Assembly (NCBI GenBank): GCA_019634195.1
Contig: JAHQVV010000071.1
Coordinates: 1 to 48,733 of the forward strand
Reading direction: 5' to 3'
Origin: Phycisphaeraceae bacterium
GTDB lineage: Bacteria; Planctomycetota; Phycisphaerae; Phycisphaerales; Phycisphaeraceae
Length of the DNA: 48,733 nt
Shown: positions 33,452 through 42,548 of the stretch, in pieces
Layout: every line of letters starts with the position of its first letter
Position numbering within the stretch: position 1 is the first letter of the stretch
The notes under the pieces: model-generated
Told to the model about the DNA's origin: nothing
The model's database searches: none
Seen by the model: the letters and a program-made list of their open reading frames with translations, nothing else
Translations under genes and position numbers: made by a program

Positions 33452-34903
33452 ATGACACGTATTAACACCAATGTTTCCGCCATGGTCGCCCGGACCAACC
33501 TGGACCGGACCAACACCGACCTCGCCACCCGGCTACAACGCCTGTCCACGGGCCTGAAGATCAACCGAGGTGCCGATGACCCCGCCGGCCTGATCGTGTC
33601 CGAACGATTGCGTGGCGAGATCTCGAGTATCGGCCAGGCCGTTGATAACATCGAACGCGCCTCGAACGTCATCGCGACGACCGAGTCCGCGTTGCAAGAG
33701 ATCAACGACCTCTTGATCAGCATCAAATCCCTGTCCGTCGAGTCCGCCAACACCGGTGCGTTCTCGAAACAAGAGATCGAAGCCAACCAGCTCCAACTCG
33801 ACTCGGCCGTTGAATCGATCACGCGGATCAGCAACACCGCCAGCTTCGCCGGGCTCAAGCTGCTCAACGGATCGTTGGACTACCTGACCTCCGGCGTCAC
33901 CGCCAGTCAGATCTCAGACATCTCGATCAAGGGCGCTAATTTCGGCCTGAACCCTTCGATCCCTGTTAGCGTCGAGGTCCTCCAGTCCGCCGAACACGCC
34001 TCGCTGTTCCTCTCGGGCAACGGCAACGGCACGTTCACTTCCGCCGTCAGCTTCGAGGTCCAAGGCAACGAAGGCGTACAGGTCTTTACCTTCGCCTCGG
34101 GCACGGCCCTCTCCGCCGTCGTCAACGCGATCAACCAAGTCTCCGACGCGACCGGCGTCAACGCCTCGCTCGCTTCTGCCACGGACCCAACCTCGGGCGT
34201 GATCTTAGAGTCCGCCAAATTCGGGTCGTCCGAGTTCGTCAGTGTCCGCAAGCTCTCCGGCGGGGCGTTCTTCGACGCCTACACCGCACAGGGCGGCGGC
34301 GCCGTTAACCGCGACATCGGCGGCGACACCCTCGCGCTGATCAACGGCAACCTCGCCATCGGCGACGGCCTGGACATCTCACTAAACGCCTCGAACCTCA
34401 ACGTCGAGATGACCCTCACTTCCGCAGCCGCCCAGACGCTCGGCACCGCCTATACCTACGCCATCACCGGCGGCGGGGCAACCTACCAGATCGGCCCGGA
34501 CATCAACTCGCTGCAACAGGTCGGCTTCGGTATCCAGTCCGTCGCCGCGACACGCCTGGGCAACTCGACCGTCGGCTTCCTCAACGAGGTCCTCACCGGC
34601 GAGGCCGACTCCCTGCTCAACGACCCGCGCGGGGCGTCGGAAATTATTGACGCCGCCATCGACCAGATCTCCACCCTCCGTGGCCGGATCGGCGCCTTTG
34701 AACGCAACACGCTCGACACCACCCTGCGATCGCAACAGGTCGCGCTGGAGAACCTGACCTCCGCCGAGAGCGTTATCCGCGACACCGACTTCGCGGAAGA
34801 GACGTCCAACCTCACCCGCGCCCAGATCCTCCAGCAGGCCGGCACGCAGACCCTCGCCATCGCGAACAACACCGCCCAGTCGGTCCTGTCGCTGCTGGGT
34901 TAA
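33452..34903 (+). CDS. fliC: Flagellin
   Basis: 483 residues. The conserved N-terminal D0/D1 region (TRINTNVSAMVARTNLDRTN, LSTGLKINRGADDPAGLIVSERLR, ALQEINDLLISIKSLSVESANTGAFSKQEIEANQLQLDSA, in family order) and C-terminal region (LRGRIGAFERNTLDTTLRSQ, SAESVIRDTDFAEETSNLTR, QTLAIANNTAQSVLSLLG) frame a variable central domain (about 160-390) exposed on the filament. It is exported by the flagellar apparatus and has no signal peptide. The leader carries two candidate CsrA hairpins, and a strong terminator follows. Only one flagellin gene is in this window. Confidence 0.96.
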   Translation: MTRINTNVSAMVARTNLDRTNTDLATRLQRLSTGLKINRGADDPAGLIVSERLRGEISSIGQAVDNIERASNVIATTESALQEINDLLISIKSLSVESANTGAFSKQEIEANQLQLDSAVESITRISNTASFAGLKLLNGSLDYLTSGVTASQISDISIKGANFGLNPSIPVSVEVLQSAEHASLFLSGNGNGTFTSAVSFEVQGNEGVQVFTFASGTALSAVVNAINQVSDATGVNASLASATDPTSGVILESAKFGSSEFVSVRKLSGGAFFDAYTAQGGGAVNRDIGGDTLALINGNLAIGDGLDISLNASNLNVEMTLTSAAAQTLGTAYTYAITGGGATYQIGPDINSLQQVGFGIQSVAATRLGNSTVGFLNEVLTGEADSLLNDPRGASEIIDAAIDQISTLRGRIGAFERNTLDTTLRSQQVALENLTSAESVIRDTDFAEETSNLTRAQILQQAGTQTLAIANNTAQSVLSLLG

Positions 34904-34937
34904 GTGGGGTTTAGGGTCTGGAAAAATGAAACACGCG

Positions 34938-34963
34938 AGCCCCGGCTTCCCGCCGGGGCTTTT
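34938..34963 (+). terminator. Rho-independent terminator after flagellin
   Basis: A 9-bp stem AGCCCCGGC / GCCGGGGCT with a five-base loop is followed by TTTT. It lies 35 bp after the flagellin stop and closes the flagellar cluster. Confidence 0.9.
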
Positions 34964-34972
34964 CATTGCGCG

Positions 34973-35011
34973 GTGTAGCGGGAGACGCGAAGCGTCCCGC
35001 GCGAGTGCGAG
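34973..35011. repeat. Half copy of the GTGTAGCGGG palindromic repeat
   Basis: GTGTAGCGGGAGACGCGAAG and the following bases match the left arm of the element at 7132-7208; the right arm is absent. It lies directly after the terminator and upstream of the gene at 35024, and the sequence here runs into that gene's leader. Confidence 0.8.
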
Positions 35012-35023
35012 TAAACTGAACAC

Positions 35024-35833
35024 ATGAAGCAATTACTCCCCACATCCGTGATCTTGATCGTTGTTATCGCGCTCATTGCATCGTCATACTCGACCAATGC
35101 ACAGATCGAGCGTTTTGAAGCCGCCGACTCCGAGGGCGTCACCGCGACGCGCGACAGTACGACGCTCTATCTACAGGTCGATGCCGATGTCAAAGGCCCG
35201 GTCAAGATCCCCCGCCTCGCTGCGCCTCTCAGTTCCATGATGTGGCAGGGCAGCATCACCGACGACGGCATCCGTCTCAAGCCCGAACCGGACCACTGGG
35301 TCATCCATTGGAAGAACCGCCCCGCAGAAGACGCGACGCTGGTGCTTCAGTTCGGTGATGAGCCTTTGCTGATGGAAGAGATCAAGCCCATCAAGAAATC
35401 AGCGGATGGTTCGTTTTACCTGCCGGCGCATAAGGCGATCATTGAGGGCAAAAAGATTCGATATGAACCGCAGCCATACAAAAACACCGTTGGGTTCTGG
35501 ACGGGGAAAGACGATGTTGCAGCGTGGGATATCGAACTCGACAAACCCGGCCGGTTCAGTGTTGCAGTGCTGCAAGGGTGCGGTAAAGGGCAAGGCGGAA
35601 GTGATGCGAAAATCGTTTTTATTGCTGGAGAGGGAAAGGAATCCGATCGACTTGATTTTCAAGTGATTGAGACGGGGCACTTTCAGCATTTTTGCTGGGT
35701 TCATCTGGGCGAATTTGAATTGACCATCCCAGGACGTGTCTCAATAATTGTCGCGCCTAAGCATATTAAGCAAGCCGCGCTGATGGACATCCGCGCGATC
35801 CACCTGATCCGTTTGCCGGATAAAAAGAAATAG
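35024..35833 (+). CDS. Secreted protein with a sulfatase-associated beta-sandwich-like module
   Basis: 269 residues with a signal peptide (1 to about 26, ending SYSTNAQ). The N-terminal half (about 30-130; TRDSTTLYLQVDADVKGPVKIPRL, WQGSITDDGIRLKPE) resembles the C-terminal beta domain of some planctomycetal fucosidases. The second half (YKNTVGFWTGKDDVAAWDIELDKPG, VLQGCGKGQGGSDAKIVF, VIETGHFQHF, ALMDIRAIHLI) resembles a module I recall at the ends of planctomycetal sulfatases and fucosidases. No catalytic domain is present, so it may be a stand-alone carbohydrate-binding or accessory protein. That reading is from memory of the family and not certain. The later half is lower in GC than neighbours. 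Confidence 0.65.
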   Translation: MKQLLPTSVILIVVIALIASSYSTNAQIERFEAADSEGVTATRDSTTLYLQVDADVKGPVKIPRLAAPLSSMMWQGSITDDGIRLKPEPDHWVIHWKNRPAEDATLVLQFGDEPLLMEEIKPIKKSADGSFYLPAHKAIIEGKKIRYEPQPYKNTVGFWTGKDDVAAWDIELDKPGRFSVAVLQGCGKGQGGSDAKIVFIAGEGKESDRLDFQVIETGHFQHFCWVHLGEFELTIPGRVSIIVAPKHIKQAALMDIRAIHLIRLPDKKK

Positions 35834-35838
35834 CATTT

Positions 35839-35924
35839 AAAATAGCCGCGACGCTACGCCTCGCCGGGAAATCGTGACAGACTGAGGGTCACTCTCCGGC
35901 GACGCGTAGCGTCGCGGCTATTTT
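35839..35924. repeat. Palindromic repeat between convergent genes
   Basis: Left arm AAAATAGCCGCGACGCTACG (35839 on) and right arm ending CGTAGCGTCGCGGCTATTTT (to 35924) form a long hairpin flanked by A- and T-runs, so it could terminate transcription from both sides. It lies between the genes ending at 35833 (plus) and 35953 (minus). Confidence 0.82.
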
Positions 35925-35952
35925 GTGAGAAAACGTTTCAAAATAGTGCGCC

Positions 35953-36237
35953 TCACATCATCCGCTGCTGCACCTCGATCAGGTGGTAGCCGAACTGGGT
36001 CTTGATCGGATCGGACACCTCACCCAGCGGCAGGTCGGAGAAGATGACCGCGTCGAACTCGGGGACCATCGCGCCTTGGTTGAATTGGCCCAGCGAACCA
36101 CCTTCCTTACCCGATGGGCAGGACGAGTGTTCCTTGGCGAGGTCTGCAAAGGCGGCGCCGTCGGCGATCTGCTGCTTCAATTCGAGGGCTTGTTCTTCGG
36201 TCGAGACGAGGATGTGGCTGGCGACGGCGGTGGGCAT
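35953..36237 (-). CDS. Parvulin-type peptidyl-prolyl isomerase
   Basis: 94 residues, a single PpiC/rotamase domain with no signal peptide: ASHILVSTEEQALELKQQI, FADLAKEHSSCPSGKEGGSLGQF, MVPEFDAVIFSDLPLGEVSDPIKTQFGYHLI. Length and motifs match E. coli PpiC, a cytoplasmic isomerase for X-Pro bonds. The gene seems monocistronic, with a 35-bp spacer to the DUF2809-like gene upstream on the same strand. Confidence 0.93.
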   Translation of the reverse strand: MPTAVASHILVSTEEQALELKQQIADGAAFADLAKEHSSCPSGKEGGSLGQFNQGAMVPEFDAVIFSDLPLGEVSDPIKTQFGYHLIEVQQRMM

Positions 36238-36272
36238 GAGGGTGCTTTCGGTTAGAGGGTTGAGCGGACAGT

Positions 36273-36673
36273 TTAGGCGGATTTACTTGGCCGAGCGATC
36301 AGGTGGTGCAGGCCTACCGCCAAGGCGCTGCCGACGGCTAAGCAGATGACATCCGACCACAGGAAATGGTTGCCCAGTAGGAAGCCTGTGGGCGGGAAGC
36401 CGCGCAGTGTCGCCAGGGGTTCGCCGCGATAGAGCTGGCTCGTTTCGATGCCGACGGTGAAGCACAGGGCCAGCAAGAACAGCCGCCAGGCCGGCCAGCG
36501 GATCAATGCTGCTGCGAACAGGAAGAAGAACATGACCGCCCAGAGTGTGTCGCCGAGGTAGGTCGCGATAAAGCCTGAGAAGGTTGTGGCGTCCGCATCG
36601 CTGCGCAGGGCACGGGCGATCAGGCCGATTGGGATGGCCGACAAGGCGACGGCGAGGCAGACCCCGCGGCGTT

Positions 36674-36677
<4 letters not shown>
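36273..36677 (-). CDS. DUF2809-like membrane protein
   Basis: 134 residues with four hydrophobic helices. The pattern [17 protein letters not shown] followed by a Glu-containing membrane segment ([21 protein letters not shown]) and a terminal helix fits DUF2809, a family of unknown function sometimes grouped with VanZ-like proteins. Its start overlaps the stop of the glutamine amidotransferase gene by 4 bp (ATGA), so the two are co-translated, though no functional link is apparent. Confidence 0.72.
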
Positions 36678-37312
<635 letters not shown>

Positions 37313-37341
37313 GGCGTGTATATTCTAGTTCGTTTGCTGGC

Positions 37342-37770
37342 CTACATCATGCTGTCCATCAGCTGGAACATCGGAAGCTGTAGCCCGAGGAAATAGACGA
37401 CGTACATCACGAGGCAGAGCACGATCACGAGCAGGTTGAGCCCTAGCTTGATGCTGCCGTGGAGCGGCGGGATGCACTCCTTGGCGATCAGAGCGACGAT
37501 GCCTAAGCCATAGACTGCGAGGAAGACAAGCGCAGGGCTGCCCACAAGGAAGATGGTGAGTGCGGGGAGTTGCGTGTCGAAATCCTGAAAGATTTCGATG
37601 AATCTTGGTATCACCCACAGATGAAAGACGCATAGGCTAAGCAGCAGGAAGACCGCGATCACTGCGGTGACGATCGAGCCGACGGTCAAGACGGCTTTCG
37701 TCGTGTTGTCCTTTTCGGGGCGATGGTGTTGTCGTGCGTAGGCCTGTCGCGGTGCGGAGGTGCCTGTCAT
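37342..37770 (-). CDS. Small membrane protein with a GspF-like segment
   Basis: 142 residues with three hydrophobic segments (about 25-50, 68-92, 108-130). The part VIPRFIEIFQDFDTQLPALT between the first two resembles the periplasmic loop of GspF/PilC proteins of type II secretion and type IV pili, which read V-P-x-F-x-x-x-F...LP..T. The rest of a GspF domain is absent, so this may be a small derivative or chance similarity. It lies between the LeuRS gene (start of that gene is upstream) and the amidotransferase on the same strand. Function unknown. Confidence 0.68.
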   Translation of the reverse strand: MTGTSAPRQAYARQHHRPEKDNTTKAVLTVGSIVTAVIAVFLLLSLCVFHLWVIPRFIEIFQDFDTQLPALTIFLVGSPALVFLAVYGLGIVALIAKECIPPLHGSIKLGLNLLVIVLCLVMYVVYFLGLQLPMFQLMDSMM

Positions 37771-37791
37771 ATTGATTCCCGAAGAGCGTGC

Positions 37792-40700
37792 TTAGCCGAC
37801 CACGATGTTAATCAGCCGGCCCTTGATCACGATCACTTTGCGGATGGTTTTGCCGTCGAGGTGGGCCTGGACGTTCTCGTCTTCCTTCGCGAAGGCTTCG
37901 ATCGCGTCTTGATCGGAATTGGTGGGGATGTTGATCTTGGCGCGGAGCTTGCCGTTGACCTGCACGGGCATCTCGATCGTGTCCTGAACAAGCTTGGCTT
38001 CGTCCCAGGTGGGCCAGTCGGTGTCGGCGAGGTAGGTTTCGTGGCCGAGCTTCTGCCAGACTTCTTCCGCGACGTGCGGCGCGATCGGGCCAAGCAGTTG
38101 GACGAGGGTTTCCACGGCCGAGCGCGGCGGGGCGTCCTGCTTTACCAACTCGTTGTTCAGCTCGATCATCGCGGCGATGGCGACATTGAACGCCATTGCT
38201 TCCATCGACTCGGTCGCGCGTTTGACGGTGGCGTGGACCTTGCGGTCCAGTTCTTCGCTCGGCGTGTCGTCGGTGACGCGCAGCTCGCCGGAGTCTTCGT
38301 TGAAGACGACGCGCCACAGGCGGTTGAGGAAGCGGTGGACGCCGACGATGTCGGCGGTCTTCCAGACCTTGCTCTGATCCAGCGGGCCCATGTACATTTC
38401 GTAGAGCCGCAGCGTGTCGCAGCCGTACTGTTCGCAGATTTCTTCCGGGCCGATGGCGTTCTTGAGGGACTTGCCCATCTTGCCGAACTCTTCGGTGACT
38501 TGCTCGCCCTCGCAGGTAAACGATTCGCCTTTCTGCCCTTCGACTTCGGCGGCGGGCCGTCCATTGGCGTTGACGACCTTCGACGCATCTACGGGGAACC
38601 CGCGCTCGTCGCGGTAGCAGTAGGCCTGGATATAGCCCTGCGCGAAGTATCGGCCGAAGGGCTCGGGTGTCGTTGCGACGCCGAGGTCGTAGAGGAATTT
38701 GTGCCAGAAGCGGGCGTAGAGCAGGTGCAGGACCGCGTGTTCCGCGCCGCCAACATAGAGGTCGACACCGCCGGCGTGGGTGCCTTCACCGGACGATTTC
38801 TCGCTGAGCATCCAGTAGTTTTCGGCCGACTCGCCGACGAGCGCGTCGCTGTTCTTGTTGTCGAGGTAGCGCAGGTAGTACCAGCACGATCCGGCCCAGT
38901 TGGGCATCGTGTTCAGCTCGCGGGTGTACGCGACGCCGTCGATCGTGACGGTCTTCCAGCTGTCGCCCGCTCGGCCCAGTGGCGGCTGCGGCGGGGCGTC
39001 CGGGTCGTCGCTGCCCGAGGGCTTGAAGTCGTCCATCTCCGGCAGGTTGACGGGCAAGTCGGTCTCGTCAACGGTGCGGATCTCGCCGTTGGGCCCGTGC
39101 AGGATGGGGAAGGGCTCGCCCCAGTAGCGCTGCCTGCTGAAGAGCCAATCGCGGAGCTTGACGTTTTCTTTTTCTTTGCCGACGCCCTTGGTTTCCAGGT
39201 AGTGGGTGATCTTGTACTTGGCGTACTCGGCGGGGTTGCCGTTGAGCGAGACTTCGTCGTTTTCGGAGTTGACGCTGAGCGCGCCTTCGGTGGCGACGAA
39301 GGCGTTGCCGGATATCGTGCCGAGCCGGCGCTCACGGGCGAGTTCGAAGAGCTTCTCGATGCCGTCGGCCATCAGGGGCTCGAGCGCGTCCTGCCAGATC
39401 ATGGCGATCGAGCCTCGGCCTTGGGCCGGCTCGGGGGTGTCTTCTGTGCCCGTTTTGTCCTGACGCCAGAAGTTCACGACACCCCAGACCTTGTCGTAGT
39501 CGGTCTCGTCTTGGTTGACGCACATGGCGACGAAGTCGACGAGCGATTTACGGAGTTTTTCTTCACCCGTATCGGTAAAGAGCTCGGGCTCGCGGTCGTG
39601 CCGCTCAACATAGGCATAGATCGCGGCGGTGGGCTTGTCGGCGACGACGTCGATGATCGGCAGATCGAATTTTTTCGCGAACTCGAAATCGCGCGAGTCG
39701 TGCGCGGGCACGGCCATGATCGCGCCGGTGCCGTAGCCCATCATGACGTAGTCGGCGATCCAGATGGGGACCTTCTCATCGTTGACGGGATTGATGGCGT
39801 AGCCGCCGGTGAAGACGCCGGTCTTCTCTTTGGCGTCTGTCTGCCGGTCGATGCTTGATTTGCTGGCGGCCTGCTCGCGGTAGGCACGAATGGCTTCGGC
39901 GCGCTGGGGCCTGGTGATCGTGTCTACAAGCGGGTGCTCGGGGGCGAGGACCATGTAGGTCGCACCGAAAAGTGTGTCGGGGCGGGTGGTGTAGACGCGG
40001 ATGGTCTCGTCGGGGCCCGACATTTTGTCGTTGCGCTGCTCGGCGTTCGTGGCGCCAAGTGTGTCGATCCTGAAATCGACCTCTGCACCGATGGACTTGC
40101 CGATCCAGTCGCGCTGCAGCTTCTTGATGCTGCCGGGCCAATCGACATGGTCCAGGTCTTCGATCAATCGGTCGGCGTACGCGGTGATACGGAGCATCCA
40201 CTGCTTGAGCGGTCGCTTGTAGACGGGGAAGTTGCCGCGTTCGCTCTTGCCTTCGTTGGTGACTTCTTCGTTCGCGAGGACGGTGCCGAGCTCGGGGCAC
40301 CAATTAACCTCGACCTCTGCCATGAAAGCGAGGCGGTACTCGTCGAGCAGGCGCTCGCGCTGGGGCTGGGTCAGCTCGGTCCACTTGTGGATGTTGGGGT
40401 CGCCGATGCCTGCGAGGGGTTCGAGGGACTCGGTGGCGCCGGAGACGATGAGCTCGCCGTCGGTGCCGACGTAGTAGTCTTCGCCCTCGAGTTTTTCGAT
40501 GAGGGTACTGATCGACGCGGCTTTGTTAGCGACCGGGTCGAAGTACGAGTGGTACAGCTTCGTGAAGATCCACTGCGTCCACTTGACGTAGTCGGGGTCG
40601 GTGGTGGCGAAGGCGCGGTCCCAGTCGTAACCGATGCCCAGGCGTTTGAGCTGGGCGGTCATGTTGGCGATGTTTTTCTCGGTGGTGATGCGGGGGTGGA

Positions 40701-40998
40701 CGTTGTGCTCGACGGCGTACTGCTCGGCGGGCAGGCCGAAGGCGTCGAAGCCGATGGGGTGCAGGACGTTGAAGCCGCGCATGCGTTTGTAGCGGGCGAC
40801 GATGTCGGTGGCGGTGTAGTTCAGCGCGTGGCCCATGTGCAGGCCGGCCCCGGAGGGGTAGGGGAACATGGCGAGGGTGTAGAACTTGGGCTTGGACGCG
40901 TCGAAGCCCGATTCGCCGGGGTTGGGCGTGGCGAAGGTGCGGGCGTTGTCCCAGTGCTGCTGCCAGCGTTGCTCGATGGCGTTGAAGTCGTATTTCAT
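37792..40998 (-). CDS. leuS: Leucyl-tRNA synthetase
   Basis: 1068 residues, longer than the 860 of E. coli, because of extra segments in the editing and leucine-specific regions. The HIGH motif appears as HMGH (54-57) in the context GAGLHMGHALNYTATDIVARY; the class I second signature is KMGKS (840-844) with Gly in place of the usual Ser. The CP1 editing domain contains TTRPDTLFGATYMVLAPEHPL and GYGTGAIMAVPAHDSRD. The WNDARQ-like C-terminal region includes GPIAPHVAEEVWQKLGH. It charges tRNA-Leu in the cytoplasm. The KMGKS variant occurs, as far as I remember, in other LeuRS lineages and need not reduce activity. Confidence 0.97.
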   Translation of the reverse strand: MKYDFNAIEQRWQQHWDNARTFATPNPGESGFDASKPKFYTLAMFPYPSGAGLHMGHALNYTATDIVARYKRMRGFNVLHPIGFDAFGLPAEQYAVEHNVHPRITTEKNIANMTAQLKRLGIGYDWDRAFATTDPDYVKWTQWIFTKLYHSYFDPVANKAASISTLIEKLEGEDYYVGTDGELIVSGATESLEPLAGIGDPNIHKWTELTQPQRERLLDEYRLAFMAEVEVNWCPELGTVLANEEVTNEGKSERGNFPVYKRPLKQWMLRITAYADRLIEDLDHVDWPGSIKKLQRDWIGKSIGAEVDFRIDTLGATNAEQRNDKMSGPDETIRVYTTRPDTLFGATYMVLAPEHPLVDTITRPQRAEAIRAYREQAASKSSIDRQTDAKEKTGVFTGGYAINPVNDEKVPIWIADYVMMGYGTGAIMAVPAHDSRDFEFAKKFDLPIIDVVADKPTAAIYAYVERHDREPELFTDTGEEKLRKSLVDFVAMCVNQDETDYDKVWGVVNFWRQDKTGTEDTPEPAQGRGSIAMIWQDALEPLMADGIEKLFELARERRLGTISGNAFVATEGALSVNSENDEVSLNGNPAEYAKYKITHYLETKGVGKEKENVKLRDWLFSRQRYWGEPFPILHGPNGEIRTVDETDLPVNLPEMDDFKPSGSDDPDAPPQPPLGRAGDSWKTVTIDGVAYTRELNTMPNWAGSCWYYLRYLDNKNSDALVGESAENYWMLSEKSSGEGTHAGGVDLYVGGAEHAVLHLLYARFWHKFLYDLGVATTPEPFGRYFAQGYIQAYCYRDERGFPVDASKVVNANGRPAAEVEGQKGESFTCEGEQVTEEFGKMGKSLKNAIGPEEICEQYGCDTLRLYEMYMGPLDQSKVWKTADIVGVHRFLNRLWRVVFNEDSGELRVTDDTPSEELDRKVHATVKRATESMEAMAFNVAIAAMIELNNELVKQDAPPRSAVETLVQLLGPIAPHVAEEVWQKLGHETYLADTDWPTWDEAKLVQDTIEMPVQVNGKLRAKINIPTNSDQDAIEAFAKEDENVQAHLDGKTIRKVIVIKGRLINIVVG

Positions 40999-41103
40999 GG
41001 CGATGCGGTCGTCGTGTCTCGGTTTGCCGTTAGCGGGGTAGATAGTGTACCGGCCCCGGGTCGGTGGCCGCGCTGCGGCGGGTGATTGCTTGGGGTTCCC
41101 GGT

Positions 41104-42435
41104 TTACGCGTTGGCGTAGCGCATGTTCCGGACGATGCGCCCGACGATCACGAAGTACGGCAGGGTGAGCAGCAGGAAGACACCGAACCAGGCCAGCGGG
41201 AGTATCTCTTCGAGCCAGTAGTAGCCCATCTGGTCGAAGTACTGGTCGACGAGCAGAACGATGATGGTGGTAAAGCCGTACATGAGCGCGGCGATGAAGA
41301 GGACGTACCCGCTGGCGTAGCAGGCGGCCTGGCATGCGGCGGGGAGCAGGTTTCGTTTGCCGAAGACCCGGTCGGCGAGTCCGACCAGGGAGCCGGCGCC
41401 GAGCACGATGATGACGCCGGCGAACGAGGCGCTCAGCCCTGAGAAAAGCCCACCGATCAGGAAGACCTGCAGGAAATCGAATACGCCGTCGAGCCAGTCG
41501 TCGCCGACGATGACCTGGGACACGATGAAGACGTAGCCCACGCCGAGCGGCCCGGTGAGGAGCAGGGTTATCGCGGTGATCGCCAGGGCCTTGGCGTAGC
41601 CGGGCGTGCGGGTGTGCACTTGCAGGGTGTCGCCGAGCGCGGCGGGGTTGAAGAGGGCCATGCGCATCTTGGCGAGCGTGCCGTGCTCTTGGGTGCCGCG
41701 CGGGGTGTTGAGCGAGGTCTCGGCGGGTCGGCCGCACTCGGGGCAGGTCTGCTCGCCGGTCAGGCCGACGATGGCGTAGCCGCAGGTCTCGCACAGCGCG
41801 GGCCAGCGGGACTTGGGCCGGTAGACTTCGCTGCTGCGTGGCACGACCAGGGCCCGGAGCGTGAACCAGCCGCCGATGCCGCAGTACAGCAGGAAGATGG
41901 ACAGCCACACGATGCTGTAGAAGAGCTCACGCAGTTGATACCCGAGCGTGTCGTAATCGTAGTACGAATCGTTCCACTGAAGGTTATCGACGATGTCGAT
42001 CGCCACGATGAGCGCGAGTGTCCAGGCCGCGTGGAAGGGCGTGAGCTGGTACCACCGGCTCAGCGATCGGCCCACGCCGTGGCTGTACCGCTCGGCCCCC
42101 GCGCCCCAGCAGCTCGTCCACCACGCCGTAAGCAGGTAGCACAGCTCGATCACGATCAGCCAGACCGCGACCAGCACCAGCATGATCGGCAGCTCGCCCG
42201 GCCCGATGTAGGCGAGTTCTTCGATGAAGTCGCCGTACCAGAACACCGCGTCGACGACAATCAGCCCGGCGAAGAAGAGGAAGATCCCCGCCACGTGATA
42301 GAGCAGCGAGTGGTAGACGCCCGCCTCCCGCCAGGCCCGTCGGCAGGCCCGCCAGGGCATCACCAGCGACACCGCCAGGCCGGTCAGCGGGTGCATCGGG
42401 TCGGCATCATCATGGGGTACGTCCGCACCGGTCAT
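41104..42435 (-). CDS. Multi-pass membrane protein with a zinc ribbon
   Basis: 443 residues from ATG 42435; the open frame reaches 42537 but would overlap the promoter of the divergent kinase gene. Two groups of hydrophobic helices (about 45-200 and 290-440) flank a cytoplasmic segment with CETCGY and CPECGRP, four Cys that fit a zinc ribbon like those in many planctomycetal membrane proteins. The N-terminal SLVMPWRACRRAWREAGVYHSLLYH resembles the start of Yip1-type proteins. Function unknown. It lies 105 bp after the leuS start region on the same strand. Confidence 0.72.
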   Translation of the reverse strand: MTGADVPHDDADPMHPLTGLAVSLVMPWRACRRAWREAGVYHSLLYHVAGIFLFFAGLIVVDAVFWYGDFIEELAYIGPGELPIMLVLVAVWLIVIELCYLLTAWWTSCWGAGAERYSHGVGRSLSRWYQLTPFHAAWTLALIVAIDIVDNLQWNDSYYDYDTLGYQLRELFYSIVWLSIFLLYCGIGGWFTLRALVVPRSSEVYRPKSRWPALCETCGYAIVGLTGEQTCPECGRPAETSLNTPRGTQEHGTLAKMRMALFNPAALGDTLQVHTRTPGYAKALAITAITLLLTGPLGVGYVFIVSQVIVGDDWLDGVFDFLQVFLIGGLFSGLSASFAGVIIVLGAGSLVGLADRVFGKRNLLPAACQAACYASGYVLFIAALMYGFTTIIVLLVDQYFDQMGYYWLEEILPLAWFGVFLLLTLPYFVIVGRIVRNMRYANA

Positions 42436-42548
42436 AGGCGTGAAGGATAACCGCAGCGGCCGGGCCCGTGCCCGGCGGAGGGGCTTGGCTGTGATTATCA
42501 TGGCCCTCCCGCACCGCGGCCTGTTCAGCTTCGACAAGAGAATCCACT

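Noticed and set aside
38475-38490. KMGKS instead of KMSKS in leucyl-tRNA synthetase as a sign of inactivity
   Set aside because: The Ser to Gly change is tolerated in other LeuRS lineages as far as I recall, and all other motifs are intact.
37723-39858. 711-codon open frame on the plus strand, and similar long frames at 433-1821 and 2544-3491
   Set aside because: They lie antisense to leuS, the ketosynthase/TonB genes and the TonB receptor. Their products are low-complexity (Val/Asp/Gly/Leu-rich) as expected for the opposite strand of high-GC genes.
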